A stretch of DNA of 64,000 nucleotides from Rhodanobacter denitrificans (GTDB taxonomy: Bacteria; Pseudomonadota; Gammaproteobacteria; Xanthomonadales; Rhodanobacteraceae): contig QFPO01000011.1 in assembly GCA_003241385.1 (NCBI GenBank), forward strand, positions 1 through 64,000. The letters are read 5' to 3'. The position numbers and the translations under genes are program-made. Numbering within the stretch: the stretch's first letter is position 1; each line of letters begins with the position of its first letter. The notes below the pieces were generated by a model. The model made no database searches. It was not told the origin of the DNA and saw nothing but the letters and a program-made list of their open reading frames with translations. Of this stretch, positions 16,660 to 26,039 are shown one piece after another.

Positions 16660-17633
16660 CAGCGGACCGGCGTCGCGTCCAGCAGGCGCCGCGCCAGCGC
16701 GTCACGATCGCCGTGCGCGTGGCTCGCCGGTGCCAGCCGGTGCGCCGCGACGACCGTGAACACCGCCTGCACGTCCTCGGGCAGCACCTGCGGCCGCCCG
16801 ACGAGATAGGCATGCGCGCGCGCCGCCGCGAGCAGCGCGAGTCCGGCGCGCGGCGACAGGCCGATGCGGATCTGCGGATCCTGGCGGCTGGCCTCGAGCA
16901 GCGCCTGCACGTACTCGATCAGCGCGCGGCCGACCGTCAGCGCCGCGCAGGCCGCGCGCAGTGCGATGACCTGCTCGGCGGCCAGGCACGGCTGCAGCGC
17001 ATCGAGCACGCCGCGGCGGTTCGGAGCGGCCAGCATCGCCTGCTCGGCCGCGCGATCGGGATAGCCCAGGCTCATGCGCAGCATGAAGCGGTCCAGCTGC
17101 GAGTCGGGCAGCGGATAGGTGCCGGCCAGATCGAGCGGATTCTGCGTCGCGACGACGAAGAACGGCGCGGCCAGCGGATGGCTGCGGCCGTCGACGGTGA
17201 CCTGCTCCTCGGCCATCGCCTCGAGCAGTGCGCTCTGCGTCTTCGGCGTGGCGCGGTTGATCTCGTCGGCCAGCAGCAGCTGCGTGAACAGCGGTCCGGG
17301 ATGGAACCGGAACGTGCCGCCGTCGATGCGGCCCGGCTCGCGCTCGTAGAGGCTGACGCCGATAATGTCCGACGGCAGCAGGTCGCTGGTGAACTGGATG
17401 CGCTGGAAGCTCAGGCCCAGCGTCGCCGCCAGCGCATGCGCCAGCGTGGTCTTGCCGACGCCCGGCAGGTCCTCGATCAGCAGATGGCCGCCGGCGAGCA
17501 GGCAGACGAAGGCCAGGCGGACTTCGCGCATCTTGCCGAGCAGCACGGTGTCGACCTGGGCGGTGGCCCGGGCCAGCGCATCGCGTAGGGCTTCGGGCGA
17601 GGTCGGGAACGGCGGCGAATCGATCAGCTTCAT
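16659..17633 (-). CDS. MoxR-family AAA+ ATPase
   Basis: A 324-residue AAA+ ATPase. Walker A is PGVGKTT at ~57-63, Walker B is LLLADEINRA, sensor 1 is VVATQNPLDLAGTYPLP, and an arginine-finger/lid region follows. MoxR proteins act as chaperones that activate partner proteins, probably the DUF58/TgpA products encoded downstream. The start at 17633 (MKLIDSPP) was chosen over an upstream frame extension. It diverges from the GT39 gene only ~30 nt away, so the promoters must overlap. Confidence 0.92.
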   Translation of the reverse strand: MKLIDSPPFPTSPEALRDALARATAQVDTVLLGKMREVRLAFVCLLAGGHLLIEDLPGVGKTTLAHALAATLGLSFQRIQFTSDLLPSDIIGVSLYEREPGRIDGGTFRFHPGPLFTQLLLADEINRATPKTQSALLEAMAEEQVTVDGRSHPLAAPFFVVATQNPLDLAGTYPLPDSQLDRFMLRMSLGYPDRAAEQAMLAAPNRRGVLDALQPCLAAEQVIALRAACAALTVGRALIEYVQALLEASRQDPQIRIGLSPRAGLALLAAARAHAYLVGRPQVLPEDVQAVFTVVAAHRLAPASHAHGDRDALARRLLDATPVR

Positions 17634-17663
17634 CGGATAACGGGTACCGGTTTGGATACGGAG

Positions 17664-19259
17664 ATGCAGGACACGCCTGCGGCCAGTGTAGCGACGGCCA
17701 CGCGGCACGACGACCGACGGCGTCTACAGACCGTGTTCCAGGTCGCATTGTTCACGGCCACGTTCATCAAGATCGTGCTCGCGGCGACCCTGGCACCGTT
17801 CGTCGACGAGGCGTTCTACTGGCAGGAGAGCCGCCATCCGGCGTTCGCCTACACCGACCTGCCGCCGCTGACCGCCTGGCTGATCGCGGCCGGCGAGGCC
17901 GCGTTCGGCCACGGCACGCTGGCGATGCGCACGCCGTTCGTGCTGATCGGCGCGTTGCTGCCGCTGCTGGTCGCGCGGCTCGCGCGGCGCCTGTCCGGCG
18001 ATGCCGCGCTCGGCTGGCAGGCCGGGCTGTGGACGCTGGCGATGCCATTGACCGGCACGCTCGGCGTGCTGGCCCTGCCCGACGTGCCGCTCACGCTGCT
18101 GTCGCTGCTCGCGCTCGAGCGCTTCTCGCGCGCCGCGCGCGAGGACCGGCTCGGCGACTGGCTGCTGCTCGGCCTGCTGCTCGCGCTGGCCTGGCTGACG
18201 CATCTGCGCGCCGGCATGCTCTGGCTGGCCGGTCTGGCTTTCCTGCTGGCGCATCCGCACGGACGGCGGCTGTGGCGCAGCCGCGGTCTGTGGGCCGCGC
18301 TGATCGTCGGCCTGAGCGGCCTGCTGCCGATGCTGCTGATCGATCCGGGCGCCGGCGCCGACGGGCTGCGCTTCCAGGCGATCGACCGCCATCCGTGGCG
18401 CTTCCACGCCGACGCGCTGGTCCAGCCGCTCGAACAGGCGCTGCTGGTCACGCCGCTGCTGTACGGCCTGCTGCTGGCGACGCTCGTGATCTGTCTGCGC
18501 CGCGCCGATGCGCTGCGCGACGAGCCGCTGCCGATCTTCGCCGCGACCTTCCTCGGCGGCTACTTCGTGCTGGGCCTGTTCGCCGATGCCGAGCGCTTCC
18601 GCGTGCACTGGCCGCTGCCGGGCTATCTACCGCTGCTCGCGCTGCTGCCGCTGGCCCTGCAACGCTGGCAGGCTGCGGGCCGTCACGTCGCCGTGCTGCG
18701 CGCGGCGGCCATGGCGCTTGCGGTCGCCGGCACGGCGGCCGCCTACGCATATCTGGCGCTGGCCGCGCATCCGGCCGGCGCCGGACTGCTGCGCGCCTAC
18801 AAGGCGTTTCCGGAACATCTGATCGGCTGGAACGAGGCCGGTGCGACGCTGCGCGACCTGCTGGCCGACCCGGCGTTGGCCGATCGCGCGCTGGTCGCCG
18901 ACAACTTCATGCTCGCCGCGGAGCTCGATTTCCAGCTCGACGGCGCGCGCCTCGTCTACGTGCTCGATCATCCGCTCAATGCCAAGCATGGCCGCGCCGC
19001 GCAGCTGGCGATCTGGCGGCGCGACGAGGCCACACTGCTGGAGACCCTGCGCGATCGCGAGATCGTGCTGGCCGTCGAGGAGACCGCTGGGCGCGAACGC
19101 GAGCAGGTGCACTGGCTGGCCGGCCTGTGCCGGCGCGTGACGTTCGAGCGCACGCTCGCGCGCGTCGATCTGCACGAAGGCCGCAAGCGCATCGCGTTCC
19201 ACGCCGCGCGCGTCGGCGCCGCGGCGACGGGCGAGTGCGCCTATCCGCCGCAGCGATGA
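17664..19259 (+). CDS. GT39-like membrane glycosyltransferase
   Basis: A 531-residue polytopic membrane protein of the ArnT/PMT (GT-C) superfamily. The N-terminal helix is followed by the first periplasmic loop with the catalytic acid motif (PFVDEAFYWQESRHPAFAY, an Asp-Glu pair), then about ten more helices and a C-terminal soluble part. Such enzymes move sugars from polyprenyl carriers onto lipid A, proteins or glycans; the acceptor here is unknown. An in-frame TTG at 17652 could give four more residues; the ATG at 17664 follows GGAG very closely. It is adjacent to, but divergent from, the MoxR operon. Confidence 0.8.
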   Translation: MQDTPAASVATATRHDDRRRLQTVFQVALFTATFIKIVLAATLAPFVDEAFYWQESRHPAFAYTDLPPLTAWLIAAGEAAFGHGTLAMRTPFVLIGALLPLLVARLARRLSGDAALGWQAGLWTLAMPLTGTLGVLALPDVPLTLLSLLALERFSRAAREDRLGDWLLLGLLLALAWLTHLRAGMLWLAGLAFLLAHPHGRRLWRSRGLWAALIVGLSGLLPMLLIDPGAGADGLRFQAIDRHPWRFHADALVQPLEQALLVTPLLYGLLLATLVICLRRADALRDEPLPIFAATFLGGYFVLGLFADAERFRVHWPLPGYLPLLALLPLALQRWQAAGRHVAVLRAAAMALAVAGTAAAYAYLALAAHPAGAGLLRAYKAFPEHLIGWNEAGATLRDLLADPALADRALVADNFMLAAELDFQLDGARLVYVLDHPLNAKHGRAAQLAIWRRDEATLLETLRDREIVLAVEETAGREREQVHWLAGLCRRVTFERTLARVDLHEGRKRIAFHAARVGAAATGECAYPPQR

Positions 19260-19326
19260 GCGGCTCGTCGCGCTCACGGCGATCGGGTAGGCTTGCCGGC
19301 CGACCTGTCAGGGGAAGCCGGTACGG

Positions 19327-20448
19327 ATGCAAGCTCCACCGATCGTGAGCGCCGGCATCTGGCCGGAACCGCCGGAACCGCCGGCGCCGCCCGAGCCGAT
19401 CGCCGACGTGCCGGCCGCGGTACCGCCGCGCGTCCCGTACCGCTTCGCGTTCGACGGCACCGCCGGCGAGTACTTCCGCATCTGGATCGTCAATCTCGCG
19501 TTGAGCCTGGTGACGCTCGGCCTCTACTCGGCCTGGGCCAAGGTCCGCACACAGCGTTACTTCTACGGCAACACGCGACTGGACGGCGTGCCGTTCGAGT
19601 ATCTGGCGCGGCCGCTGCCGATCCTGGCCGGCCGCATCGTCGCGGTCGCACTGTTCCTCGGCTACGTGCTGGCCGGCCAGCTCAGCCTCTGGCTGCAGAT
19701 CGGTCTGGCCCTGCTGATCGCCGTGGCGACACCGTGGCTGCTGGTGCGCGGCGCGGCGTTCCGTGCGCGCTACTCCTCGTGGCGCGGTCTGCGTTTCCGC
19801 TTCGTCCCGGACTACGCCCAGGCCTACGTGCGCTATCTGTGGCTCGGCATTCCGCTGGTGCTGACGCTCGGTCTGCTCTATCCGTACGTCAAGGCCCGGC
19901 AAAAGGCGTTCCTGGTCGAGCATCACCGCTACGGCGGCCAGGCGTTCGGCTTCGAGGCGACGGCCGGCCAGTTCTATCCGCCGTACCTGATCGCCTGGGC
20001 CGTGATGACGGTCTGGGTCTTCGTCGGCACCGCACTGCTGACCGGTGCCGCGATCGCGCTGCACCGGCCCGGCGCCGAGCCGCCGGCCGCGCTGATGTTC
20101 GGCTGGATGGCGCTGTTCTACGGCGGCTACTTCGCGATCTGGGCGTTTCTCGCCGCCGCGCTCGGCAACTTGGTCTACAACCACACGACGATCGGCCAGC
20201 ACCGTTTCCAGTCGCGCCTGCAGGGCAGCCGCCTGCTCTGGTTCTACGCGAGCAATACGGTCGCCGTGCTGGCCAGCGCGGGTCTGCTGATCCCCTGGGC
20301 CCGGATCCGGCTCGCGCGCTACCGCGCCGAACGGCTGGCCGTGCTGGCCGGCGGCAGTCTCGCCGCGTTCGGCATCGAGCACGGCCAGGACGTCGACGCG
20401 GCCGCGGCCGAGATCGACAGCCTGTTCGACATCGACATCGGTCTATGA
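19327..20448 (+). CDS. DUF898 (YjgN-family) inner-membrane protein
   Basis: A 373-residue protein with a Pro-rich N-terminus (~10-40). Two repeats follow of the DUF898 motif (F-x-G-x-x-x-E-Y-F-x-I-W-x-x-N-x-x-L-x-x-x-T-L-G-x-Y-S-A-W-A-K-V-R at ~47-80). There are about seven hydrophobic segments and a second W-A-x-x-R near residue 325. The function of YjgN proteins is unknown. The stop overlaps the start of the M48 peptidase gene (ATGA), a pairing seen widely, so the two probably act together in the envelope. Confidence 0.88.
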   Translation: MQAPPIVSAGIWPEPPEPPAPPEPIADVPAAVPPRVPYRFAFDGTAGEYFRIWIVNLALSLVTLGLYSAWAKVRTQRYFYGNTRLDGVPFEYLARPLPILAGRIVAVALFLGYVLAGQLSLWLQIGLALLIAVATPWLLVRGAAFRARYSSWRGLRFRFVPDYAQAYVRYLWLGIPLVLTLGLLYPYVKARQKAFLVEHHRYGGQAFGFEATAGQFYPPYLIAWAVMTVWVFVGTALLTGAAIALHRPGAEPPAALMFGWMALFYGGYFAIWAFLAAALGNLVYNHTTIGQHRFQSRLQGSRLLWFYASNTVAVLASAGLLIPWARIRLARYRAERLAVLAGGSLAAFGIEHGQDVDAAAAEIDSLFDIDIGL

Positions 20449-21761
20449 CGACGCACGCGACGACGCTGCAGGGCAGCTACTTCGACGGCCGCGACGGCCG
20501 GCGTCACGCGGTCGACGTCGACGCCGCACACGGCCGCCTGCGCCTGCGCGGCGACGGCGTGGCGCGCGACGAACCGCTCGACGCACTGACGATCACGCCG
20601 CGTCTGGCGCGCACGCTGCGCACGATCGCCTTCCCCGACGGTGCGCGGCTGCAGGTGCCCGATGCCGCCTGCCTCGCCGTCTGGTTTCCGCACCGCAACC
20701 GGCTCGAGGCCCTGGTCGATCGGCTCGAACGCTACTACCAGGCGGTCGCGCTCGCGATCGTGGTCTGCCTCGGCGCGCTGATCGCCGGCTATCTCTGGGG
20801 CATTCCGTGGCTGGCCGACCGCATCACAACGCATCTGCCGCCGCGTGTGGAAGCGGCGCTCGGCGATCAGGTGCTGGCGCTGCTCGACCGCACCGATCTC
20901 GGGACCAGCACACTCGAACCCGAGCGGCAATCCGAGCTGGGCGATCGCTTAGCGGCGCTCACGGCCGGCCTGCCGGACGGCGCGGACATCCGCTTCGTGT
21001 TCCGCAGCGCGCCGTCGATCGGCCCGAACGCGTTTGCACTGCCGGGCGGCACCATCGTCGTGACCGACGAGCTGGTCGAGCTGTTCGCCGACGATCGCCA
21101 GCTCGATGCGGTCCTCGCGCACGAGCTCGGCCATCAGGTCGGCCGGCACGCACTGCGTCAGGCACTGCGCGGTTCGTTCGTCGCGATCGCGGCGGCGTTT
21201 TTCGCCGGCGACGTGTCGAGTGCCAGTGCGGTCGTCGTGGCCGTGCCGACCGTGCTGCTGCAGAACCGCTATTCGCGCCAGTTCGAGGACGAGGCCGATC
21301 GCTTCGCGTACGCGCACCTGGCCGGTCTGGGACGGTCGCCGAGCTGGCTCGGCGCGGCGCTCGGCCAGCTGGAGGCCGAGCTGCCCGACGACGCCTCGCT
21401 GGCCTGGATGTCGAGCCATCCGGCGACCGCAGCGCGCATCGCCGCGGCCGAGGCGGCCGGCGCCGACTTCGTCGCTCAGCATCCGGAGCTGGCCGGCGAG
21501 GAGCCCGACGTCGTGCTGGCCGAGGAGGACGAAGAGGTCGGCGGCCCGTGGTGCGCGTGCTGCGACGACACCGACGATGGCGAAGCCGACGGCAGCTGCG
21601 ACGGCAGCGACGAAGCGGCCGCCGAGCACGAAGCCGACGGCGCCTGCGAGCCGGACGAGGCGGCCGGTGAGGCCGACGCCGCGATCGACTGCGAGGCCGA
21701 TCCGGACGCCTGCGCCGGACCGGCCGACGTGGAAACTGACGCCGAGCCCGCCGCGCGCTGA
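20445..21761 (+). CDS. M48-family membrane metallopeptidase with Cys-rich acidic tail
   Basis: A 438-residue protein. An N-terminal beta-rich part (~1-100) precedes one membrane helix (~103-122), then the peptidase domain with zinc motif HELGH at ~226-230 and the third ligand in the FEDEADRFA segment (~280). Residues ~365-438 are unusual: a very acidic tail with about eight Cys (CACCDD, SCDGS, ACEPDE, DCEADPDAC). M48 enzymes with DUF898 partners are probably envelope proteases of the HtpX/BepA superfamily. It is translationally coupled to the DUF898 gene. The tail may bind metals or form disulfides. Confidence 0.87.
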   Translation: MTTHATTLQGSYFDGRDGRRHAVDVDAAHGRLRLRGDGVARDEPLDALTITPRLARTLRTIAFPDGARLQVPDAACLAVWFPHRNRLEALVDRLERYYQAVALAIVVCLGALIAGYLWGIPWLADRITTHLPPRVEAALGDQVLALLDRTDLGTSTLEPERQSELGDRLAALTAGLPDGADIRFVFRSAPSIGPNAFALPGGTIVVTDELVELFADDRQLDAVLAHELGHQVGRHALRQALRGSFVAIAAAFFAGDVSSASAVVVAVPTVLLQNRYSRQFEDEADRFAYAHLAGLGRSPSWLGAALGQLEAELPDDASLAWMSSHPATAARIAAAEAAGADFVAQHPELAGEEPDVVLAEEDEEVGGPWCACCDDTDDGEADGSCDGSDEAAAEHEADGACEPDEAAGEADAAIDCEADPDACAGPADVETDAEPAAR

Positions 21762-21870
21762 GCGGCGGCGCCCGGTCGTCCGGACGATCGAGCGCGGCGG
21801 CTCGACTTCAGGCACTGACTCGAAGATCGGCGATTTCGGACACGCGACGGCCGTGCAGCCGCCGTGCCCG

Positions 21871-21895
21871 ACCGCCCGCGACCGGCGCGGGCGGT
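21871..21895. terminator. GC-rich hairpin between convergent genes
   Basis: Ten-base arms ACCGCCCGCG/CGCGGGCGGT flank a 5-nt loop between the M48 gene and the end of etfA. There is no T-run, so it is only a candidate bidirectional terminator. Confidence 0.35.
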
Positions 21896-21904
21896 CCGAA
21901 GGTC

Positions 21905-22852
21905 TCAGCCCAGCGCCTGTTCGAGCTCGGGGATCAGCTTGAACAGATCACCGACCAGGCCGTAGTCGGCGATCTCGAAGATCGGCGCATCGGCGTCCTT
22001 GTTGATCGCGACGATCGTGCCGGCGTCCTTGATGCCGGTCAGATGCTGGATCGCGCCGGAAATGCCGATCGCGACATAGAGCTCCGGCGCGATGATCTTG
22101 CCGGTCTGGCCGACCTGCAGATCGTTCGGCGCATAGCCGGCGTCGACCGCGGCGCGCGATGCGCCGACCGCCGCGCCGATCTTGTCGGCGAGCCGGTAGA
22201 TCAGCTGGAACTGCTCGGCCGAACCGAGCGCGCGGCCGCCGGAGACGACCTTGGCGGCGCCCTGCAGGTCCGGGCGATCGGTCTTGCCCTGGGCCAGACC
22301 GACGAAGCGCGTATGCGAGGGCAGCGCGACGTCCGGCGACAGCGTCTCGACCGGTGCCGAACCGCCGCCGGCGGCCGCCGGGTACGAGGCCGTGCGCACG
22401 GTGCCGACGATCAGCGCACCGGCCGGTGCCTCGACCGTGACGATCGCATTGCCGGCATAGATCGGCCGCTTGAAGGTCTGCGCGCCTTCGACCGACATGA
22501 TGTCCGACACCTGCGCGACGCCGAGCAGCGCGGCGACGCGCGGCGCGACGTCCTTGCCGAACGTCGTCGACGGCAGCAGCAGATGCGTGTAGCCGGAGCC
22601 GGCGACCGCGGCGATCTGCGGCGCCAGCACCGCGGCCAGCGCGTGCGCGTTCTCGGGCCGCGTCACGGCCAGCACCTTGCCGACGCCGTCGATCGCAGCC
22701 GCCTCGGCCGCGACCGCGGTGGCAGCGGCCTCGGCCGCCAGTACCAGCACGTGGATCTCGCCGCCGATGGCCTTCGCGCAGGAGACGCTGCGCGCGGTGG
22801 CGGTATTGAGTGCGCCGTCCAGATGCTCGGCGACGATCAGTATGCGGCTCAT
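21905..22852 (-). CDS. etfA: Electron transfer flavoprotein, alpha subunit
   Basis: A 315-residue FAD-binding ETF subunit that passes electrons from acyl-CoA and other dehydrogenases to ETF:quinone oxidoreductase. It begins MSRILIVAEH. The C-terminal FAD domain shows GRALGSAEQF, VGASRAAVDAGY, VGQTGKIIAPELYVAIGISGAIQH and INKDADAPIFEIADYGLVGD, all typical. The start at 22852 overlaps the etfB stop by 4 nt. Length is normal. Confidence 0.96.
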   Translation of the reverse strand: MSRILIVAEHLDGALNTATARSVSCAKAIGGEIHVLVLAAEAAATAVAAEAAAIDGVGKVLAVTRPENAHALAAVLAPQIAAVAGSGYTHLLLPSTTFGKDVAPRVAALLGVAQVSDIMSVEGAQTFKRPIYAGNAIVTVEAPAGALIVGTVRTASYPAAAGGGSAPVETLSPDVALPSHTRFVGLAQGKTDRPDLQGAAKVVSGGRALGSAEQFQLIYRLADKIGAAVGASRAAVDAGYAPNDLQVGQTGKIIAPELYVAIGISGAIQHLTGIKDAGTIVAINKDADAPIFEIADYGLVGDLFKLIPELEQALG

Positions 22853-23598
22853 CGGATCAACCCCTTGCTCTTCAGTGCGGCGACCAGTTCGGCGACGTCC
22901 TTGACCATGACGCCCTTGCTGCGCTTGGCCGGCGCGGCGTAGTGCGTGGTCTTCAGATGATCGCCCGACTCGACGCCGAGGCTGGCCAGCTCGATCGTCT
23001 CGATCGGCTTGGCCTTGGCCTTCATGATGTCCGGCAGCTTGATGAAGCGCGGCTCGTTGAGGCGCAGGTCCGAGGTGATCACGGCCGGCAGGTCGACCTC
23101 GATCGTCTCCAGGCCGGCGTCGACCTCGCGCGTGACGCGCGCGACGGCGCCGTCGACCTCGACCTTCGACGCGAACGTCGCCTGCGGCCGGTCCCACAGC
23201 GCGGCCAGCATCTGGCCGGTCTGGTTGGCGTCGTCGTCGATCGCCTGCTTGCCGAGCAGCACGATCTGCGGCTGCTCCTTCTCGACCAGCTTGAGCAGCG
23301 CGCGCGCCGCGGTCAGCGGCTGGATCGCCTCGGCGGTGACGACGTGGATCGCGCGGTTCGCGCCCATCGCCAGACCGTTGCGGATGTGCGCCTGGGCGTC
23401 GGCCGGGCCGATCGTGGCGACGATGACCTCGCTCGCGACGCCCTTCTCGCGCAGACGCAGCGCTTCTTCCAGCGCGATGTCGTCGAACGGATTGGCGGAC
23501 AGCTTGACGCCGTCGGTGACGACGCCGCTGCCGTCCGGCTTGACTTGGATGCGCACGTTGTAATCGACGACGCGCTTGTAGCCGACCAGGATCTTCAT
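22849..23598 (-). CDS. etfB: Electron transfer flavoprotein, beta subunit
   Basis: A 249-residue AMP-binding ETF subunit. It has the MKILVGYKRVVDYNVRI N-terminus, the signature LVEKEQPQIVLLGKQAIDDD and GQMLAALWDRPQATF, and the recognition-loop region (LRLNEPRFIKLPDIMKAK) that docks partner dehydrogenases. It is the first gene of a two-gene etfBA operon. AAGGAA lies about 12 nt before the ATG. No acyl-CoA dehydrogenase or ETF:quinone oxidoreductase is in the window. Confidence 0.96.
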   Translation of the reverse strand: MKILVGYKRVVDYNVRIQVKPDGSGVVTDGVKLSANPFDDIALEEALRLREKGVASEVIVATIGPADAQAHIRNGLAMGANRAIHVVTAEAIQPLTAARALLKLVEKEQPQIVLLGKQAIDDDANQTGQMLAALWDRPQATFASKVEVDGAVARVTREVDAGLETIEVDLPAVITSDLRLNEPRFIKLPDIMKAKAKPIETIELASLGVESGDHLKTTHYAAPAKRSKGVMVKDVAELVAALKSKGLIR

Positions 23599-24120
23599 CG
23601 TGGGGACATTCCTTCGGACAACGGGTGTGGACACCGGAGGGCGGCCGACGGGCCGCAGGGCTCGCGCCCGCCGCAGCGGGCCGGCATTGTAACGTGGCTC
23701 GGCGAACGCCGCGATTCCGCACAGCGCGGCACCGGCGGAAACAATCGCGGTCGCGGCCGGCATGCAGCGCTGTACCTGCCGCGCAGCGTGCGGTCGCGAC
23801 GCGTGCGGTTCCGGCGTCGGCACGGGCAGCCGATCCGGGCGGATTCCGTCACCGTCCTCGCGCATGGCGTCGGCAGCGGGTCACGTCGGCCGCCGGAGTT
23901 TTCCACAGCGGCCGTGGACAGGCCTGTGGATAGTCCTGGGATGATGCCCTGCAGGCCGCGCCGTTATGCGCTGTCAACCCGGGTCGATCAATTCTTGACC
24001 AGCATCGCCCCATCGATCCTCGCGCGCCCTCGCCTACGTCACGCGACGCGATCGCGCAAGCCCGCGAGCGCGACACTGCGCAGTCGGACGATCGGGATGC
24101 CGCTCGCCCGGGCGGCTGCG
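23599..24120. other. 522-bp intergenic stretch with two DnaA-box-like sites
   Basis: No protein-like frame was found on either strand. TTTTCCACA (23899-23907) and TGTGGATAG (23925-23933) each differ by one base from the DnaA box TTATCCACA and lie in inverted orientation, in an otherwise GC-rich stretch. It must also hold the etfBA promoter. No gene assignment can be made. Confidence 0.4.
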
Positions 24121-25026
24121 TCAGCGGCGCACGCGGCGCACGCGGCGCAGGATCGCCTCGGCGAGGCGTGCCGCCGAGCCGGCCGCGTGATCGAAGAACA
24201 GCGACGGCTCGACCAGCTCGAGCTCGAGCAGGCACGGCGTGCCGTCGCCGGCGCGGACCAGATCGACGCGCGCATAGGCCAGAGGGCCGTCGAACGGCAC
24301 CGCGGCGAGCACGCGCTCGGCCAGCGCGCGCTCGTCGGCGTCTGGTTCGCGCGCACTGATCCGTTCGGCCGCGAACAGCGCGCGCGTCGCCGGCGCCGCA
24401 CGCTGCAGCAGCGGTCCCTTGCGAATCGCATGGCTGTAGCGTCCGTCGACGTGCACCAGGGCGGTCTCGCCGTCGACGTCGACGCGATCCAGATACGGTT
24501 GCAGCAGCGCGCTGCGCCCGGCCTCGAGCAGACGCGCGATATGCGCCACGGCGGCAGCGGACGCAGTGCGCGGATGCCGCTCGGCATCGCGCGAACCGGC
24601 ACCGACGGCCGGCTTGACGACGACGTCGCCGTCACCGGGATGCGCATCGAGGAACGCGTGCCAGGCGGCACCGGCATCGTCGCCGGGCTCGACGAAACGC
24701 GAAGGAATGATCGCGACACCGGCCTCGGCGAGCGCATGCAGATAATGCTTGTCGGTGTTCCAGGCGATCACGTCGGCCGGATTGAGCAGCCGCGTCGCCG
24801 CGGCGACGCGGCGCGTCCAGTCCAGGAACGCCGGCAGCCGTTCGCAGTAGTCCCAGGTCGAGCGCGGTAGCACGGCGTCGAAGCCGTGCCAGTCGACCGA
24901 TGCGTCGTCCCAGTCGACCGCGAGCGCCTCCGCGCCGGCCGCGTGCAGCGCCGCGAGCAGCGGCGCCATGTCCTCGTCGAGACCACGCGCGGGCGGCGCC
25001 GTCGCGAGTGCGATGCGGGCGCTCAT
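24121..25026 (-). CDS. ATP-grasp ligase, DcsG/RimK-like
   Basis: A 301-residue ATP-grasp superfamily protein. Its N-terminal domain (RIALATA...VDWDDASVDWHGFDAVLPRSTWDYCE) resembles DcsG-like and glutathione-synthetase-like proteins. DVVVKPAVGAGSRDAERH holds the ATP-binding Lys and glycine-rich loop. VHVDGRYSHAIRKGP and LELELVEPSLFFDH provide the Mg2+-binding acidic residues. These enzymes join a carboxylate to an amine through an acyl-phosphate; the substrate cannot be read from sequence. Its start overlaps the receiver-GGDEF gene by 4 nt (25023-25026), so it is translated with a signalling operon, which is unusual. Confidence 0.8.
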   Translation of the reverse strand: MSARIALATAPPARGLDEDMAPLLAALHAAGAEALAVDWDDASVDWHGFDAVLPRSTWDYCERLPAFLDWTRRVAAATRLLNPADVIAWNTDKHYLHALAEAGVAIIPSRFVEPGDDAGAAWHAFLDAHPGDGDVVVKPAVGAGSRDAERHPRTASAAAVAHIARLLEAGRSALLQPYLDRVDVDGETALVHVDGRYSHAIRKGPLLQRAAPATRALFAAERISAREPDADERALAERVLAAVPFDGPLAYARVDLVRAGDGTPCLLELELVEPSLFFDHAAGSAARLAEAILRRVRRVRR

Positions 25027-26039
25027 GCCGAGTCGCCGCTTCTGGCCATGACCGCACCGTGCCCGTTGCCGGCGCGCTTGGCCGCGTACATCGCCTGGTC
25101 GGCCGCGCGGATCAGATCGTCGCAGTCGCTGCCGTGCAACGGACACAGCGCGATGCCGATGCTGAGGCGCACCGACAGCTGCAGCGGTTCATGCTCGTCG
25201 GCCGAGGCCAGCGACAACGGCTTGCCCAGACACACGGCGACGCGCTCCGCATAGGCGGCCGCGGCGTCGAGATCGGCGATTCGATCGACGACGATCGCGA
25301 ACTCGTCGCCGCCGAGCCTCGCGGCCGTCGAACCCTCGTCGCAGCAGGTGCGCAGCCGCTCGCCGATCCGCAGCAGCACCTCGTCGCCGACCAGATGGCC
25401 GTGCAGATCGTTGATCGGCTTGAAGCCGTCGACGTCGAAGTACAGCAGCGCGCAGGACGCGCCGTCGGATGCGCTGCGCGCGATCGCGCGCTCGAGCACG
25501 TCCATGAACTCGCGCCGGTTCGGCAGTCCGGTCAGGTGGTCGTGGCTGGCCAGATGGCGGACCTCGGCCTCGGACTGGCGGCGCTCGGCGATCTCGCGCT
25601 CGAGCTGCGCATTGCGCTCGGCGAGCTGGCTCAGCGCGCGCTTGAGCATTGTGCCGCGCTTGTACAGGTCCAGGAACACCTGCACCTTCGAGCGCAGTAC
25701 GCGCTCGTCGAGCGGCTTGGTGATGTAGTCGACCGCGCCGGAATGATAGCCCTGCAGGCGATGCACCTCGTCGGCATAGGTCGCCGACACGAAGATGATC
25801 GGCGTCTCGCGCGTGCTCGGTTCCTGCGCGAGCAGGTTGGCGACCTCGAACCCGCTCATGTCCGGCATGCTGACGTCGAGCAGGATCAGCGCGAACTCGT
25901 GATCGAGCGTGGCCGCCAGCGCCTCGTTGCCGCTGCGCGCCTCGATCACCTCCACGTCGAAGCGCGACAGCAGCGTACGCACCGCCTTCAGATTGGCCGG
26001 CGTGTCGTCGACCGAGAGGATCTTGGGTTTGCCGATCAT
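25023..26039 (-). CDS. Response regulator with GGDEF output (diguanylate cyclase)
   Basis: A 338-residue protein. Residues ~6-125 are a receiver domain (acidic pair DD at ~11-12, phospho-Asp in LILLDVSMPDMSG, Lys in ITKPLD). A coiled coil at ~135-165 is followed by a GGDEF domain at ~170-330 with LTGLPNRREF and the intact catalytic LGGDEF. No RxxD inhibitory site is visible ahead of GGDEF. It should make cyclic di-GMP when phosphorylated, probably by the hybrid kinase encoded at the head of the operon. It overlaps the CheB gene by 4 nt and the ATP-grasp gene by 4 nt. Confidence 0.92.
   Translation of the reverse strand: MIGKPKILSVDDTPANLKAVRTLLSRFDVEVIEARSGNEALAATLDHEFALILLDVSMPDMSGFEVANLLAQEPSTRETPIIFVSATYADEVHRLQGYHSGAVDYITKPLDERVLRSKVQVFLDLYKRGTMLKRALSQLAERNAQLEREIAERRQSEAEVRHLASHDHLTGLPNRREFMDVLERAIARSASDGASCALLYFDVDGFKPINDLHGHLVGDEVLLRIGERLRTCCDEGSTAARLGGDEFAIVVDRIADLDAAAAYAERVAVCLGKPLSLASADEHEPLQLSVRLSIGIALCPLHGSDCDDLIRAADQAMYAAKRAGNGHGAVMARSGDSA

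Noticed and set aside
13700..16813. A single 1037-residue fusion covering the TgpA gene and part of DUF58
   Set aside because: The frame is open upstream by chance. The TgpA start at 15679 overlaps the DUF58 stop by 4 nt, and the DUF58 protein lies in another frame.
23899..23933. Chromosome or plasmid replication origin
   Set aside because: Only two imperfect boxes, no AT-rich unwinding element and no dnaA, dnaN or rep gene nearby.
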